From Cognatiyoonia sediminum (GTDB lineage Bacteria > Pseudomonadota > Alphaproteobacteria > Rhodobacterales > Rhodobacteraceae), in NCBI RefSeq assembly GCF_900129845.1, contig NZ_FQXB01000008.1:1-64000 (forward strand): DNA of 64,000 bases, written 5' to 3'. Within the stretch, counting starts at the first letter, position 1. Each line of letters begins with the position of its first letter. Under the pieces are notes generated by a model. That model was not told the origin of the DNA. It saw nothing but the letters and a program-made list of their open reading frames with translations, and made no database searches. A program made the position numbers and the translations under genes. Shown here piece by piece: positions 18,377 to 26,391 of the stretch.

Positions 18377-19330
18377 ATGCAGAAATCGAAAAAATTGAAA
18401 GGGCAGATGCAGCAACTCAACATCCTCCTCTACGATGGGTTTTCGAACCTCTGTCTGGCGAATTTTCTCGAGCCGTTTCGCGCGGCGAATACTTTGTCGA
18501 GAAGCCCTGTCTATGGCTGGCAATGCCTATCACTCGACGGAACAGCTGTTTTCAGTTCGAGTAAGTTGAGTGTCACACCCGATGCGGCCTTTGCAGATCA
18601 AACGGGCGATGTTCTAGCTGTTATGCCGTCTTACGGATTTCGTGAAGCGGACAATGACATGCTTCGGCGCAAACTTCGTGCCGCGGCGGGACGCCATCGT
18701 GTCGTTGCTGGATTGGACACTGGCAGTTGGCTGTTGGCCAGTGCGGGTTTGTTGGAGGGGGCGCGGGCGACGATCCATTGGGAAGAGCTAACGCAGTTTG
18801 AGGAGGCGTTCCCGCAGGTGACCGCGGTACGGGAGCGGTTTGTCGTCGATGGTGATCAGTTGACTTGTTCGGGTGCTTTGGCCGCGTTTGATTTGGCGCA
18901 ATCCCTCATTGCGGACGAGCATGGGCCCGTTCTGGCTTTGGAGGTCGGCGAGTTCTTGATGTCGGATCGCCGAAGCGGTGAGATGTTGCCACCTATGCGG
19001 AGCGGGAGCCTATTGGTCAATCGTGCTTGGAAAGTCATGCAGGCCAATTTGGAGGTGCCATTGAGCATTGGTGCAATCGCCAAGTCCCTGGGGTGCTCCC
19101 AGAAGACGTTGGAGACTCGTATGCGAGCGGATTTGGGGACGACACCGGATGCGCTGTATCGGCGCTTGCGGCTGAATTATGCGCGAAAACTTGTCGTTGA
19201 AACCGAACAATCCGTGGCGGAAATAGCAGGGCGTTGCGGGTATGAAAATGCCAGTGCTATGACCCGCGCATTTAAACAAACCTTCGGGCAGGCACCGCGT
19301 GATTTACGCGTGGAGAATGTGTTGACGTAA
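18377..19330 (+). CDS. GlxA-type AraC-family regulator (DJ-1-like plus HTH)
   Basis: 317-aa regulator with an N-terminal DJ-1/PfpI-like domain (NILLYDGFSNLCLANFLEPFRAANTL) and a C-terminal AraC helix-turn-helix pair (LSIGAIAKSLGCSQKTLETRMRADLG … SVAEIAGRCGYENASAMTRAFKQTFGQAPRD). This architecture is used by CdhR and GbdR, regulators of carnitine and glycine betaine catabolism. It is divergent from the acyl-CoA dehydrogenase/caiD operon with 78 bases between them, so it probably controls that operon. An alternative ATG at 18407 has a better-placed AAAGGG. Confidence 0.85.
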   Translation: MQKSKKLKGQMQQLNILLYDGFSNLCLANFLEPFRAANTLSRSPVYGWQCLSLDGTAVFSSSKLSVTPDAAFADQTGDVLAVMPSYGFREADNDMLRRKLRAAAGRHRVVAGLDTGSWLLASAGLLEGARATIHWEELTQFEEAFPQVTAVRERFVVDGDQLTCSGALAAFDLAQSLIADEHGPVLALEVGEFLMSDRRSGEMLPPMRSGSLLVNRAWKVMQANLEVPLSIGAIAKSLGCSQKTLETRMRADLGTTPDALYRRLRLNYARKLVVETEQSVAEIAGRCGYENASAMTRAFKQTFGQAPRDLRVENVLT

Positions 19331-19355
19331 ATTGTATATGAAAAGTATACAATTT
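19329..19355 (+). promoter_or_regulatory. perfect inverted-repeat operator at the GntR gene start
   Basis: AAATTGTATA and TATACAATTT are exact reverse complements separated by seven bases, ending three bases before the ATG of the GntR gene and overlapping the stop of the previous gene. The TTGTATA…TATACAA core is typical of GntR/FadR-subfamily operators. Autorepression, and control of the downstream operon, is the simplest reading. A leaderless or very short-leader transcript would follow if the promoter overlaps the site. Confidence 0.8.
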
Positions 19356-19357
19356 GT

Positions 19358-20074
19358 ATGACAAAGGAATCACCAAAGGACCGCAAGGCTTTCTGCGCCG
19401 CAGATTTGCGGGATCGCATCTTATCCTTGGACATTGCCCCAGGTTCTGATCTGGATGAAGCTCAGCTCGCCGAGGCCTATGGCATTTCTCGCACCCCGCT
19501 GCGGGAAGTTTTGCATCGGCTGGCAGGCGGTGGATATGTGCGGTTGGAGGAAAATCGCGGGGCCAAGGTTGAATCGCTCGATCTTTCTGTGCTGCGCAAA
19601 TTCTTCCAAACGGCACCTCTGATCTACTGCTCTATCGCGCGGCAAGCGGCGGAGAATAGAACGAGCCAGCAAATGGACGCGCTCAAAGCCATTCAGCGGG
19701 ACTTTACGACTTCAGCTAAATCAGGCGACGTTCGGGATGCGGCTTTGCTGAACCACCAGTTTCATGATGCCATCGGGAAGATGGCGGACAACCCGTATCT
19801 CTTTGCCGGTCTGAAGCGCATGTTGGTGGATCATACACGCCTCAGTCAGACGTTCTTTAGACCTGAGACTGAAGCGGACGAAACGCGGATCAAGAAATCC
19901 ATTGACCAGCATGACGCGATGATTGCCGCGATTGAGGCGGGCGAGGCGTCATTGGTGACAGATTTGACTTTGCAGCATTGGGATTTGTCGCGGGATCAGT
20001 TGGAAAAATACGTCCGGCCCGATCCGCTGCCGTTGGATGTAGTCTCACTAAAGGAGCATCGTGATGCAGTTTGA
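19358..20074 (+). CDS. GntR-family regulator (FadR/FCD type)
   Basis: 238-aa regulator with an N-terminal winged helix (LRDRILSLDIAPGSDLDEAQLAEAYGISRTPLREVLHRLAGGGYV) and a helical FCD ligand domain (HQFHDAIGKMADNPYLF … HDAMIAAIEAGEA) whose histidines usually hold a metal for binding a carboxylate effector. A perfect palindromic operator lies directly upstream. It overlaps the next gene by 11 bases and is the first gene of the DapA/ALDH/MttB/FAD operon, which it most likely represses until the catabolic substrate appears. Confidence 0.88.
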   Translation: MTKESPKDRKAFCAADLRDRILSLDIAPGSDLDEAQLAEAYGISRTPLREVLHRLAGGGYVRLEENRGAKVESLDLSVLRKFFQTAPLIYCSIARQAAENRTSQQMDALKAIQRDFTTSAKSGDVRDAALLNHQFHDAIGKMADNPYLFAGLKRMLVDHTRLSQTFFRPETEADETRIKKSIDQHDAMIAAIEAGEASLVTDLTLQHWDLSRDQLEKYVRPDPLPLDVVSLKEHRDAV

Positions 20075-20972
20075 AGGCATCTATACGCCTATCGTGACCC
20101 CCTATCATGATGACTTCACCCTGAATGCACTGGTACTGGCGCAGACTGTGGAACATCTGATTGCGTCGGGCGTGCATGGCATCATCGTCGCGGGGTCGAC
20201 CGGCGAATACTATGCGCAGTCTGAGGACGAGCGGGTTGAGATGATGGGGCTTTGCGCTGATCTGATCAAAGGCCGCGTTCCGATGATTGTGGGCACCGGT
20301 GCGATCCGGACTGAGGACAGTATTCGGTTTGCGCAAGCGGCGCAAGCGGTGGGCGCGGATGCGTTGTTGGTGACGACGCCACCCTATGCCTATCCGACGG
20401 GTCGCGAGATTGCGCTTCATGCATTGGCTGTGGATCGTGCGGCGAACCTGCCGGTGATGCTGTATAATTACCCCGGTCGGATGTCGGTGAATATGGATGA
20501 GGAGACACTTGATCGCCTTGGTCGGTCACCGAATTTCTGCGCCATCAAAGAAAGCTCAGGTGACATCAATCGGTTGCATATGCTGGCGCGGGATTATCCA
20601 CATATCGCTTTGTCCTGTGGGATGGATGATCAGGCGTTAGAGTTCTTTGCTTGGGGTGCACGGTCTTGGGTTTGTGCGGGGTCGAATTTCGCGCCTGAGG
20701 CTCATATCGCGCTTTATCAGGCTTGCGCAGTCGAGGGGGACTTCCCCAAAGGTCGCGCGATTATGTCCGCGATGCTGCCGTTGATGCGGGTGTTGGAGCA
20801 GGGCGGGAAGTTTGTGCAGTGCATCAAGTACGGGCTGACCTTGCGGGGGATCGATGCGGGACCGCCAAGAAAGCCTCTGCAGCCTTTGAATAAGGACGAC
20901 AAGCGGGAGCTGGCCGAAGTGATCCGCACCATGAATACGACAATTGATCAGATTACAGGAGCGGGCGCATGA
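20064..20972 (+). CDS. DapA-family aldolase/dehydratase
   Basis: Class I, Schiff-base lyase of the dihydrodipicolinate synthase family, 302 aa from ATG 20064 (AAGGAG upstream; a GTG lies one codon earlier). The catalytic tyrosine is Y134 in LYNYPGR and the lysine K162 in CAIKESSGD; the GSTGEYYAQSEDE loop is in place. True DapA is unlikely in this catabolic operon. Family members include 1-pyrroline-4-hydroxy-2-carboxylate deaminase of hydroxyproline breakdown and 2-keto-3-deoxy sugar acid enzymes. The adjacent aldehyde dehydrogenase and FAD oxidase make a hydroxyproline-like scheme attractive but unproven. Confidence 0.85.
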   Translation: MQFEGIYTPIVTPYHDDFTLNALVLAQTVEHLIASGVHGIIVAGSTGEYYAQSEDERVEMMGLCADLIKGRVPMIVGTGAIRTEDSIRFAQAAQAVGADALLVTTPPYAYPTGREIALHALAVDRAANLPVMLYNYPGRMSVNMDEETLDRLGRSPNFCAIKESSGDINRLHMLARDYPHIALSCGMDDQALEFFAWGARSWVCAGSNFAPEAHIALYQACAVEGDFPKGRAIMSAMLPLMRVLEQGGKFVQCIKYGLTLRGIDAGPPRKPLQPLNKDDKRELAEVIRTMNTTIDQITGAGA

Positions 20973-22441
20973 GCGATCTTCTGACTCACGGGGAATACAA
21001 GGCGCTGGCCGAGGCGCTAGACCCGCCGACAACGGCTTTCATTGATGGCAAGTTTAAAGCTGGGTCTGGAGCTAAATTTCCAACGGTGAATCCGGCGACA
21101 GGTGAGGGGTTAGCCGAGATTTCGGGTTGCGATACGTCCGACGTTGATCTGGCCGTTGCCAAGGCGCGCGAGGCGTTTGAGCAAGGCCGTTGGTCGAAGC
21201 TGCATCCGTCAGACCGAAAGGATGTGTTGATCCGGCTGTGCAAGCTCATCACACGGAACCGGCGCGAATTGGCGGTGATGGAGAGCGTCGATAGCGGCAA
21301 ACCGATCCTCGATTGCGAGGCGGTTGATGTGCCGGAGACGATACATTGCATCAAATGGCACGCCGAGGCGATTGATAAGATCTACGATCAGACCGGGCCG
21401 ACAGGCGACGATGCGATTTCCATGATCGTGCGGGAGCCGATTGGGGTCGTGGCGGCGGTGCTTCCTTGGAACTTCCCGTTGATGATGCTCGCGTGGAAGA
21501 TCGGGCCTGCTTTGGCGGTGGGTTGTTCGGTGATCGTGAAACCAGCGGAGCAGACGTCATTGACTGCCTTGCGGGTCGCGGAACTGGCCTATGAAGCAGG
21601 TGTGCCGCGTGGCGTTTTGCAGGTCTTGCCTGGAGACGGGCCAAGCGTTGGCGAACCGCTGGGGCGGCACATGGATGTGGATATGGTAAGCTTTACCGGC
21701 TCCACTGACACAGGGCGGTTGTTTCTGAAATACTCGGCGGAGAGCAACCTCAAGAAAGTTGTGCTGGAATGCGGTGGCAAGAACCCTGCGGTGGTGTTCG
21801 ATGATGCGGAAAACCTTGATAACGTGGCGGAGCATGTGGTCAATGCGGCGTTCTGGAATGCGGGACAGAATTGTTCGGCGGCGTCTCGGCTGATCGTGCA
21901 TAAAGACGTGAAGGCGGGACTGTTGGAACGAATTGAAGCGCGGATGCGGGATTGGAAAACTGGCGATCCTCTCGATCCGGCGAACCATATCGGCTGTTTG
22001 ATTGATGGCGATCATGCAGCGAAGGTTTGCGGCTATATCGGTGAGACGGAGAAGAATGTGTTCGTTACGCCGTGCGTCGTCGAGGTGGACCGCGACGATG
22101 TGAAAGCGCGGGATGAGATTTTTGGGCCGGTGCTGTCGGTCATCACGGTGGCGAGCAATGATGAGGCGGTCGAGGTGGCGAATGATACCTCTTATGGACT
22201 TGCTGCGTCTGTCTTTACAGCCAACACGCGGTGGGCCATTCGTGCCGCGCGTGACATAAAGGCGGGGACTGTGACGGTGAATTGCTATGGCGAGGGGGAT
22301 ATTTCCACCCCGTTTGGCGGTTACAAACAATCCGGCTTTGGTGGGCGCGACAATGGGGTTCATGCCCATGATCAGTTCACGGAATTAAAGACGATTTGGA
22401 TTGATCTGACTGATCCAAAAGAGGGCGATCATGTCGGTTGA
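20969..22441 (+). CDS. aldehyde dehydrogenase (PuuC/betaine-aldehyde type)
   Basis: NAD(P)-dependent aldehyde dehydrogenase, 490 aa. The nucleophile is C302 in NAGQNCSAASRL, the general base glutamate lies in VVLECGGKNP, and the cofactor loop is VSFTGSTDTGR. Overall it resembles PuuC and betaine aldehyde dehydrogenases. It overlaps the DapA-like gene by four bases and the MttB gene by 11. In the operon it would oxidise a semialdehyde produced by the neighbouring lyase or oxidase, for instance alpha-ketoglutarate semialdehyde; the exact substrate is not visible. Confidence 0.9.
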   Translation: MSDLLTHGEYKALAEALDPPTTAFIDGKFKAGSGAKFPTVNPATGEGLAEISGCDTSDVDLAVAKAREAFEQGRWSKLHPSDRKDVLIRLCKLITRNRRELAVMESVDSGKPILDCEAVDVPETIHCIKWHAEAIDKIYDQTGPTGDDAISMIVREPIGVVAAVLPWNFPLMMLAWKIGPALAVGCSVIVKPAEQTSLTALRVAELAYEAGVPRGVLQVLPGDGPSVGEPLGRHMDVDMVSFTGSTDTGRLFLKYSAESNLKKVVLECGGKNPAVVFDDAENLDNVAEHVVNAAFWNAGQNCSAASRLIVHKDVKAGLLERIEARMRDWKTGDPLDPANHIGCLIDGDHAAKVCGYIGETEKNVFVTPCVVEVDRDDVKARDEIFGPVLSVITVASNDEAVEVANDTSYGLAASVFTANTRWAIRAARDIKAGTVTVNCYGEGDISTPFGGYKQSGFGGRDNGVHAHDQFTELKTIWIDLTDPKEGDHVG

Positions 22442-23981
22442 TGCAGTAGGCACCACCCGTCGCGGGCGGGGTGCTCGGAGGGCGGCACGGCAAGTGTTGG
22501 ATACTCAGATGTTGCCTGCGTTGAAGCGAGGCATTCCGCTCACGGAACCCATGGGCGCAGAGCAGATCGCACGGATTGATGCGGCGTCCATGGATATACT
22601 GGAAAACGTCGGCGTTGTGTTCCGCGATGACATTGCTTTGGCAGATTGGAAGGTGGCAGGAGCGGATGTGCGCGGCGAGACGGTCCATCTCGATCGTGGC
22701 TTAGTGCGCGAGCTGATCAAAACGATCCCTGCGAGCTTTACCTACCATGCCCGCAATCCCGCCAATAACCTGCCGTTTGGCAATGATCATGCGATCTTTG
22801 TGCCGATGACAGGCGCGCCGTATTTGCGCGATTTGGAGGACGTGCGGCGCAATCCGACGCTCGATGACCTCGCCAATTTTCACAAACTCAGCCACATGCT
22901 GCCAGCGATGCACTCAAGCGCGCACCACATTGTCGAGCCCTATGATCACCCGATCAGCCAGCGGCATTTGCGGATCACTTATTCGTCGATGAAGCATTCG
23001 GACAAGACGTTCATGGGCATGACGACCAGCCCAAAGAACGCTGAAGACGTGATGGACATGTGCGCGATCCTGTTCGGGAAGGAGTTCATGGAAACCCATG
23101 TGGTGGTGACAGGGAACTGCAATGGAAACTCTCCGCTGGTGTGGGACGAAACCATGCTGGGCGCGATGCGGGCCTTTGCGCGGTGCAACCAGCCGGTTCT
23201 GTGTTCGCCGTTCGTGTTGGGCGGGGCGAATACACCTGCGTCAGTCGCACCCACGGTGGCGCAGTTGAATGCGGAGGCGTTGAGCGCGTTGGCCTATACG
23301 CAGGTCATCCGAAAGGGTGCGCCTGCGATTTATGGGCACTACTTGTCGACCGTGTCGATGAAATCCGGCGCGCCGATGGCGGGGACGCCGGAGATCAGCC
23401 TGATGAACATGATGATCGGGCAAATGGCGCGGTTTTATGATGTACCTTGGCGGACGTCGAACACATTAGGCGGGGCCAAGACGTTTGATGCGCAGGCGGG
23501 GTACGAAAGCGCCTCTACGCTGATGGCGGTGATGATGTCGGGCGCCAATTACATCTGGCATTCGGCGGGCTGGAATGAAGCAGGGATGCATTGTTCGATG
23601 GCGAAGTTTGTTGTGGATGCAGAACAATGCGCAATGGCGCATCGGATGGCGTCGGGGATCAATTGGGACGATTTCGACGAGGCGATTGCAGCGGTTAGCG
23701 ATGTTGGCCCAGGTGGGCATTATTTGGGCCATCCGCACACCTTGGAGAACTTCCAGCGCGCGTTTTTCATGCCGGAGATGTTCGACAACAACTCGATTGA
23801 GCAGTGGCAAGCCGAAGGGTCGGTCGAGATTAATGAGCGGGCGATGAGCCGCGCGAAGGATTTGCTCAATGCCTATGAAGAGCCGAAGATGGATGAGGCG
23901 GTGAACGAGGAATTGCTCGATTACATCGCGCGGCGTGAACGGGAGATTCCGGCGGCGGATGCGCTGAATCAGGATTACTGA
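22431..23981 (+). CDS. MttB-superfamily methyltransferase, non-pyrrolysine
   Basis: 516-aa member of the trimethylamine methyltransferase (MttB) superfamily: IARIDAASMDILENVGVVFRDD near the start, HSSAHHIVEPYDHPISQRHL, VTGNCNGNSPLVWDETMLGAM, and AGYESASTLMAVMMSGANYIWHSAGW. The gene reads through without an in-frame stop, so it lacks the pyrrolysine of true MttB. Non-pyrrolysine members demethylate glycine betaine, proline betaine or carnitine via a corrinoid protein. No corrinoid protein gene is present in the window, so the acceptor is unknown. Gene overlaps on both sides tie it firmly to the operon. Confidence 0.88.
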   Translation: MSVDAVGTTRRGRGARRAARQVLDTQMLPALKRGIPLTEPMGAEQIARIDAASMDILENVGVVFRDDIALADWKVAGADVRGETVHLDRGLVRELIKTIPASFTYHARNPANNLPFGNDHAIFVPMTGAPYLRDLEDVRRNPTLDDLANFHKLSHMLPAMHSSAHHIVEPYDHPISQRHLRITYSSMKHSDKTFMGMTTSPKNAEDVMDMCAILFGKEFMETHVVVTGNCNGNSPLVWDETMLGAMRAFARCNQPVLCSPFVLGGANTPASVAPTVAQLNAEALSALAYTQVIRKGAPAIYGHYLSTVSMKSGAPMAGTPEISLMNMMIGQMARFYDVPWRTSNTLGGAKTFDAQAGYESASTLMAVMMSGANYIWHSAGWNEAGMHCSMAKFVVDAEQCAMAHRMASGINWDDFDEAIAAVSDVGPGGHYLGHPHTLENFQRAFFMPEMFDNNSIEQWQAEGSVEINERAMSRAKDLLNAYEEPKMDEAVNEELLDYIARREREIPAADALNQDY

Positions 23982-25318
23982 TGCAGATTAACGTAGCCAA
24001 ACAGCCCGTCGATCCGGGGCCTGCGGCGTGGCGGGAGTTTCTGGATGCGCCGGAGGCTTTTCCGTCTTTGGATCGGAAGATCACGGCGGATTGGCTGGTT
24101 GTCGGTGCGGGTTTTGCGGGGCTTTCTGCGGCGCGCCGGTTGTCGCAAACTGGCCCGGGTGATCGGATTGTCGTCTTGGATGCGACGCGCGTGGCGGAGG
24201 GGCCAGCGGGGCGGAACTCCGGCTTCATGATTGACCTGCCGCATGATTTGGCATCGTCGGACTATTCCGGCGGTGTCGAGCATGACAAAGCCATCACCAG
24301 CGACAACCGCTTTGCCATCGATTTCGCGGCGGAGATGGCGGCGGAGTTTGGCTTTGGTGAGGATGTGTTCAGCCGATGCGGCAAAATCAATGGTGCGGCG
24401 ACGGCGAAGGGGCATCAGCATAACGTCGAATACGCCAAGCATCTGGCGGCGATCGGCGAGCCAACAGAGATGATGGATGCTAAGGCGATGGAGGAGGTGA
24501 CGGGCATGTCCTATTATCACAGCGGGTTGTTTACGAAAGGCACGGCCATCATCCAGCCAGCAGCGTTTGTGCATGGGGTGGCAAAGGGGATTTCGTCGAA
24601 CCGCGTTCAGATTTTTGAGGGGTCCGGTGTGAGGTCGCTACGGCGAGATGGGGATTGGGTGGCTGAAACGACCAACGGTTCTGTGACCGCGCCGAAGGTG
24701 ATCTTGGCCGTCAACGGACATCTCAATAGCTTTGGTTTTCTGCCGAACCGCTTGATGCATGTGTTTACCTATGCCTCTGTCACTCGGCGGCTGACGTTAG
24801 ATGAAGTTGCGGTTCTTGGCGGGCAGGCTCCCTGGGGGATTACGCCTGCTGATCCGCTTGGGACGACGGTGCGCCGGCTTTCTGGACCGATGGGCGACCG
24901 GATTTTGATCCGTAATCGGTTCACCTTTGATCCGACGATGGAGGTCGATCAGCGCCGGATTGAACGGATTGGCAAAGATCATGATCGTGCGTTTGCGGCA
25001 CGCTTCCCGATGTTGAAGGGAGTGCCAATGGAGTATCGCTGGGGCGGCCGGTTGTGTCTGAGCCGAAACAATGTCGGCGTGGTGGGGGAGTTGGAAGACG
25101 GGCTTTATTGCGCGTGTTGCCAGAATGGGCTGGGCACGACGCGTGGGACGTTGGGAGGCATCATGGCGGCTGATCTCGCGACGGGGCGGGGGTCGGAACG
25201 ATTGGATCGCGCCCTGGCAGCAGAAGCCCCAAGCCGCTTACCGCCAAAGCCAATCGCCACGTCCGGCGCGCGGGCGGTGTTGAAATGGCAAGAATGGAAA
25301 GCGGGCGCGGAGCTTTAG
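23981..25318 (+). CDS. FAD-dependent amine oxidoreductase (DAO family)
   Basis: 445-aa D-amino-acid-oxidase-fold protein. The FAD dinucleotide motif is VVGAGFAGLSAARRL near residue 40, followed by RNSGFMIDLPHDL and the C-terminal NGLGTTRGTLGGIMAADLATG FAD contact. It resembles PuuB-type gamma-glutamylputrescine oxidases and secondary-amine oxidases. It shares one base (TGATG) with the MttB gene. In the operon it could oxidise the demethylated amine left by MttB. It converges on proV with a four-base overlap. Confidence 0.87.
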   Translation: MQINVAKQPVDPGPAAWREFLDAPEAFPSLDRKITADWLVVGAGFAGLSAARRLSQTGPGDRIVVLDATRVAEGPAGRNSGFMIDLPHDLASSDYSGGVEHDKAITSDNRFAIDFAAEMAAEFGFGEDVFSRCGKINGAATAKGHQHNVEYAKHLAAIGEPTEMMDAKAMEEVTGMSYYHSGLFTKGTAIIQPAAFVHGVAKGISSNRVQIFEGSGVRSLRRDGDWVAETTNGSVTAPKVILAVNGHLNSFGFLPNRLMHVFTYASVTRRLTLDEVAVLGGQAPWGITPADPLGTTVRRLSGPMGDRILIRNRFTFDPTMEVDQRRIERIGKDHDRAFAARFPMLKGVPMEYRWGGRLCLSRNNVGVVGELEDGLYCACCQNGLGTTRGTLGGIMAADLATGRGSERLDRALAAEAPSRLPPKPIATSGARAVLKWQEWKAGAEL

Positions 25319-26376
25319 GACTTCCGCGCGCCTGCTTCTGAAGCGACACGTGGCACAAGGGCACGCACGAGGCTTTTCATTTCCAGCGTGCCAACCGGCT
25401 CGCCGTCTTTGGTGACGGTATAGGTGTGGGTCGTGTCACCGCCGGATCGCGCGATGATTTTCTCAAGCGACTCGTTTTGGTCAACTTCGCCCGCTGCATC
25501 TTTAGGTGCTTTGCCGCCGTTCAAAGGTTCCATCACGGAGCGCACTTTCAGTACGCGTGCACGGTTGATGTCGCTGACAAAGTCTTCGATGTAGGGATCG
25601 TTTGGCTCGAGTAGGATTTCCTGCGGTTCGCCCTGTTGAACCACCCGACCGTCTTTCAAAATCACCAGATGATCGGCAAGTTTGAGCGCTTCATCTAGGT
25701 CATGGGTGATAAAGATGATGGTCTTATGCAGCTCCGTTTGCAACTCCAGCAAGAGATCCTGCATATCCGTCCGGATCAAAGGGTCGAGGGCCGAAAAGGC
25801 CTCATCCATGAGCATGATGTCGGTGTTCGCGGTCAACGCACGGGCAATGCCGACGCGTTGCTGCATCCCGCCTGACAGTTGCACGGGGTAGTGGTTTTCG
25901 TAGCCGGTGAGGCCAACCCGATCGAGCCATTTCTTAGCTTCGCGCGTTTGGTCGGCTTCAGGTTCGCCGCGGACTTTCATCGCCATTGCGGCGTTCTGTA
26001 GAACGGTGCGATGCGGCAAAAGCGCGAACTTTTGGAACACCATCGACATCTTTTTCTGGCGCAGCTGACGCAAACCATCTTCTGACAGTTTCATCACGTC
26101 CTCGCCATCAAGTAGAATTTCCCCATCAGTTGGTTCGATGAGGCGGTTCAAGTGACGGATCAGAGTCGATTTACCAGAACCGGATAGCCCCATAACAACA
26201 GTGATCTCGCCTTCCTGCATATCGACGTTGATGTCTTGCAGGCCAAGAACGTGCTGGTGGTCAACGAGCAGTTGCTCCTTTCCGACACCTTGCTTGACGA
26301 ACTTGAGAGCTTCTGCGGGATCGTTGCCGAATATTTTATAGAGGCCGCGTAGGCGGACTTTGGGGTCTTGTGTCAT
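25315..26376 (-). CDS. proV: glycine betaine/proline betaine ABC transporter ATPase
   Basis: 353-aa ATPase of the quaternary amine transporter (QAT) family. Walker A is GLSGSGKST, the signature is LSGGMQQRVGIARAL, Walker B is ILLMDEAFSALDP, and the switch histidine lies in FITHDLDEALKLADH. The C-terminal ~90 residues are CBS-like (TYTVTKDGEPVGTLEMKSLV), usual in ProV/OpuAA. It is the last gene of a leftward proXWV operon, overlapping the convergent FAD oxidoreductase by four bases. Its position suggests import of the amine degraded by that operon. Confidence 0.92.
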   Translation of the reverse strand: MTQDPKVRLRGLYKIFGNDPAEALKFVKQGVGKEQLLVDHQHVLGLQDINVDMQEGEITVVMGLSGSGKSTLIRHLNRLIEPTDGEILLDGEDVMKLSEDGLRQLRQKKMSMVFQKFALLPHRTVLQNAAMAMKVRGEPEADQTREAKKWLDRVGLTGYENHYPVQLSGGMQQRVGIARALTANTDIMLMDEAFSALDPLIRTDMQDLLLELQTELHKTIIFITHDLDEALKLADHLVILKDGRVVQQGEPQEILLEPNDPYIEDFVSDINRARVLKVRSVMEPLNGGKAPKDAAGEVDQNESLEKIIARSGGDTTHTYTVTKDGEPVGTLEMKSLVRALVPRVASEAGARKS

Positions 26377-26391
26377 ATCTTGTCCGCCCGA

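Noticed and set aside
21557-22369. 270-codon open frame antisense to the aldehyde dehydrogenase
   Set aside because: Shadow of a well-supported gene with the catalytic cysteine in place.
23060-23440. 126-codon plus-strand frame inside the MttB gene
   Set aside because: Out-of-frame shadow with no ribosome binding site or motif.
22431-23981. Pyrrolysine-containing MttB
   Set aside because: There is no in-frame amber codon and no pyl genes are visible.
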